Assembly: GCA_000697055.1 (NCBI GenBank)
Contig: JNDT01001888.1
Location: forward strand, 1-64,000
From: Saksenaea vasiformis B4078
Lineage: Eukaryota; Mucoromycota; Mucoromycetes; Mucorales; Saksenaeaceae
DNA: 64,000 nt
Direction of reading: 5' to 3'
Part shown: positions 61,946-64,000 of the stretch, in pieces
How the letters are laid out: each line of letters opens with the position of its first letter
Numbering within the stretch: position 1 is the stretch's first letter
Made by a program: the position numbers and the translations under genes
The notes under the pieces: generated by a model
What the model saw: the letters and a program-made list of their open reading frames with translations, nothing else
Told to the model about the DNA's origin: nothing
Databases searched by the model: none

Positions 61946-62129
61946 AAGCTTTCTTTCACGCGTCTACGATAGTAAAAAGAGAAAGAAAAAGAGTAGTTGA
62001 CAATTGTTTACGTTGAGAGTGCCAAGATGTCTTGGCTCTTTAATCTTCAATGTCGCGACAAGACATTTTTGTTCTTAAATTAGGCTCTTTTTCAAGTAAT
62101 GTTCGAATCGAGAGACAGAATGTCTCTCA

Positions 62130-62400
62130 CAATTGAATAGATCTTGATGGAATACTTTGCCGCTGAGTGTTCCCCCTTAACGCAGGAATTGATATCTACA
62201 CTCAGTGACCAAGGCTTCAATTATCTTGGCATGACCAATTCTGCGGTGGTCCATAATCAGATAATAGTCTTAGATTCAGGGTGTTCGTCCATCACATCCT
62301 TCACGATTTGAAGAAAATACGAAAAGTAATGTTGTTGATCCGATTGGTTAAAATTGAGTATCGTCTTCAACCTTTTTATTCTTTAGCTATGAGGGCAGCG
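62130..62400 (-). pseudogene. Possible second DDE transposase fragment, opposite orientation
   Basis: On the minus strand one frame reads HYFSYFLQIVKDVMDEHPES and another reads IMDHRRIGHAKIIEALVTEC followed by RYQFL. The pair resembles the stretch around the second Asp of fungal IS630-like transposases (IMDxxxIHxxxxI, then RYxxxYLP). Frames are broken. The match is weaker than for the plus-strand fragment. Confidence 0.35.
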
Positions 62401-62520
62401 GTTTCCAAATGACAACTTGCACAACCCCGACGCGGCATATCGTCCCAAAGCAGTATGACGCTGCAAGAGCGACTCCTCTTTATTTATCATTCAGATGCTC
62501 GACAGAAATAAAACTTAAAT

Positions 62521-62619
62521 GCTGTTTCAAGGCAAGATGTGCTGCCTCTAAAGTTAAGGCCATGATGTGCTATCTCTCAAGGTAAGATGCGTCGCGTCTC
62601 AGGTTAAGATGTGTCGGGG
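62521..62619. repeat. Degenerate ~24-bp tandem array, left arm of an inverted pair
   Basis: Four imperfect units share the core AAGATGTGCTG or similar; the best reads CTCAGGTTAAGATGTGTCG. They are the reverse complement of the units at 63017-63137. Confidence 0.6.
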
Positions 62620-63016
62620 GGTCGTGTCTGAGATATAATCTACCGCTGTGTCAATATGGTAGACTCGATCTCCGATCATAAAATACTAATTCCTGGTCTA
62701 CCTTTCTACCGAAATAAACGACACCCTCAATCTCACGATATTTATCAGTTCCAGTCACGACACAACAGGGAGATGTTCAGAAATTTTCGAAAGACTACGA
62801 ATAAATATGAATGTCCGAGCAACTTCTGGTGTTATAAGAATGCAGTTGATTTAAATGACCACCGCTGTACGATAGTACAAGCGTTTCTAAAGTAAATACG
62901 CTAGTTTTATTTAGAAGAGATTATTCAAAAGAGACAATGCAAGATGCGCGAACACACAGCAATTAGTTGACTTTTGGACATTCCGAAACACACGACCATC
63001 CTCCTTAGCCTCCGAG
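62620..63016. other. Segment between the two repeat arrays
   Basis: About 400 nt. One 79-codon plus frame (62656-62895) with no recognisable family. Confidence 0.4.
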
Positions 63017-63137
63017 GCGGCACATAACCAGAGGAACGGCACATCCCTAACCAGAGAAACGGCACATCTTAAGCTAAGAGACGGCACATCTTAAGCTGAG
63101 AAACGGTACCTTAAGCTGAGAAATGGCACATCTTTTG
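63017..63137. repeat. ~22-bp tandem array, right arm of an inverted pair
   Basis: Five to six units of the type GGCACATCTTAAGCTGAGAA plus AC, the middle ones nearly perfect, the outer ones diverged (for example CACATAACCAGAGGAACGG). Confidence 0.75.
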
Positions 63138-63144
63138 GGAATGG

Positions 63145-63596
63145 CGTTTAGTGAATGCGGTACAGCAGGTATTCAACCACCGTGCCTACCTAAGTTCTGT
63201 TCGACAGAAACATGGATGGCTAACTATAGGCTATGCACGTAAATCAAGCTCTAAAGAATGCACAGCAACACGTGTCCGCTTGCTGCAAGACATGATCAAT
63301 ATTTTGCACATGAAAGATTTATGCCTACGTGTTTACGTCTCACCGGTATGCAACTCAGAGTCACCACTCATGACAAGAGATACCAACAAATCTAGCACAG
63401 TAACTGCCATTATGTACGAATTACGACATATTCAAGGCGATTTTCAGGGTAATACTGTGAAAAAAGTCTAAGCAACAATACAAACAAATAGAATTTGGGT
63501 TATGCGAAGAGCTGTCAACTGTCGATTCGTCTAGTTGTGCTTGATTATGCGGGACTCTCAACAGATCCAGAAGACATCCGATTGTTCATCAAGTAA
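63145..63596 (+). pseudogene. Broken copy of a repeated GYARKS-motif protein family
   Basis: The frame 63151-63471 reads SVRQKHGWLTIGYARKS, then TRVRLLQDMINILHMKDLCL and RVYVSPVCNSESPLMTRDTN. After a stop, another frame at about 63535-63596 gives RLVVLDYAGLSTDPEDIRLF and IK before a stop. I believe this order (GWLxIGYARKS, LLxxM, VSP, RD, DYAGLSTD) recurs in many Mucorales proteins of unknown function, which cannot be checked here. GYARKS recalls the first strand of serine recombinases, but no further recombinase motif is visible. A second relic of the same family is at 21376-21480. Confidence 0.5.
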
Positions 63597-64000
63597 CACC
63601 GGGATCAATGGTGTGTGCACATGCCTTATACTGAAGTTTTTGGGGGTTTTTTTTTAGGAAAAACTGGGCAATTAAGGAAGTTGTTGTCGACAACGGTCAT
63701 AACATGTGATTACTTTCGCGACAAAATCTGATATTAGGCTCCGATGTCAATCTTTTCAATTGTCGAAAAGCAAGCGTCAAACGATCCAAACTGACCTGAG
63801 TTTCTCGATTCTTTTCTTCATCTTTTTATCTCGTCAGCGTTGATTCCCTATTTCCTGAATATCTTACTTTTTTTTTTTGGTAAAACTTCATCATTTTTAC
63901 CTAATCCTTTGTCGAATCAACCTAATCGGTACATCTTAGCCTTAGCTTGAGAGGTGCTTGTGGAACAAGCTTAGCGGCAAAACGAACTCAAACGGCTTAA
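63597..64000. other. Right-edge spacer
   Basis: It is T-rich (poly-T near 63646 and 63869). No gene seen. Confidence 0.4.

Noticed and set aside
62521..63137. Repeat arrays as a CRISPR array
   Set aside because: Units are directly adjacent without unique spacers, are degenerate, and the host is eukaryotic.

Overview
The window is eukaryotic and almost certainly from a Mucorales-type (Mucoromycota) fungus. Genes carry many short introns with GTAAGT/GTATGT donors and YAG acceptors, and coding regions are separated by A/T-rich spacers. The gene set fits: a class V-like chitin synthase with a myosin-motor-like domain, a fungal Frizzled/Smoothened-type receptor, a PMT protein O-mannosyltransferase and a VNX1/CAX antiporter. 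Fanzor-type (eukaryotic TnpB-like) sequences also occur. Species cannot be fixed from the sequence alone. Start codons and splice sites below were read by eye.

Left part (0-16 kb). The 3' end of a decayed Fanzor lies at the edge (2-864). It is followed on the minus strand by a small His-rich/acidic membrane protein, a Frizzled-like receptor and a PMT. Then come a hairpin-forming inverted repeat (9625-10036), a decayed Mutator-like zinc-finger fragment, and a large multi-exon Fanzor gene (11447-15246) that keeps all three RuvC acidic residues. A small mitochondrial protein gene closes the segment.

Middle (16-39 kb). There is a leucine-rich-repeat protein with a PP1-docking motif, a gene-poor stretch, an alpha/beta hydrolase, a third Fanzor remnant (26.7 kb), and a VNX1-like antiporter. 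The 5.7-kb chitin synthase follows, then an unfamiliar protein with a duplicated domain, and a convergent flavodoxin-like quinone reductase.

Right part (39-64 kb). After a 3-kb gene desert come kinesin-1, COP9 signalosome subunit 2, the ESCRT regulator Vta1, a HAM1-like putative lipid-binding protein, a SPATA20/DUF255 protein with two apparent micro-exons (7 and 11 nt), and a tandem pair of short-chain dehydrogenases. The last 3 kb is transposon debris: DDE transposase fragments, two inverted arrays of a ~22-bp repeat, and a broken copy of a repeated GYARKS-motif protein family whose second relic lies near 21.4 kb.

Most genes are housekeeping genes of the secretory pathway, cell wall, transport and trafficking. 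The accessory biology is the Fanzor cluster (three C-termini within 27 kb) and the mobile-element debris around it. No CRISPR array, rRNA or convincing tRNA was seen.
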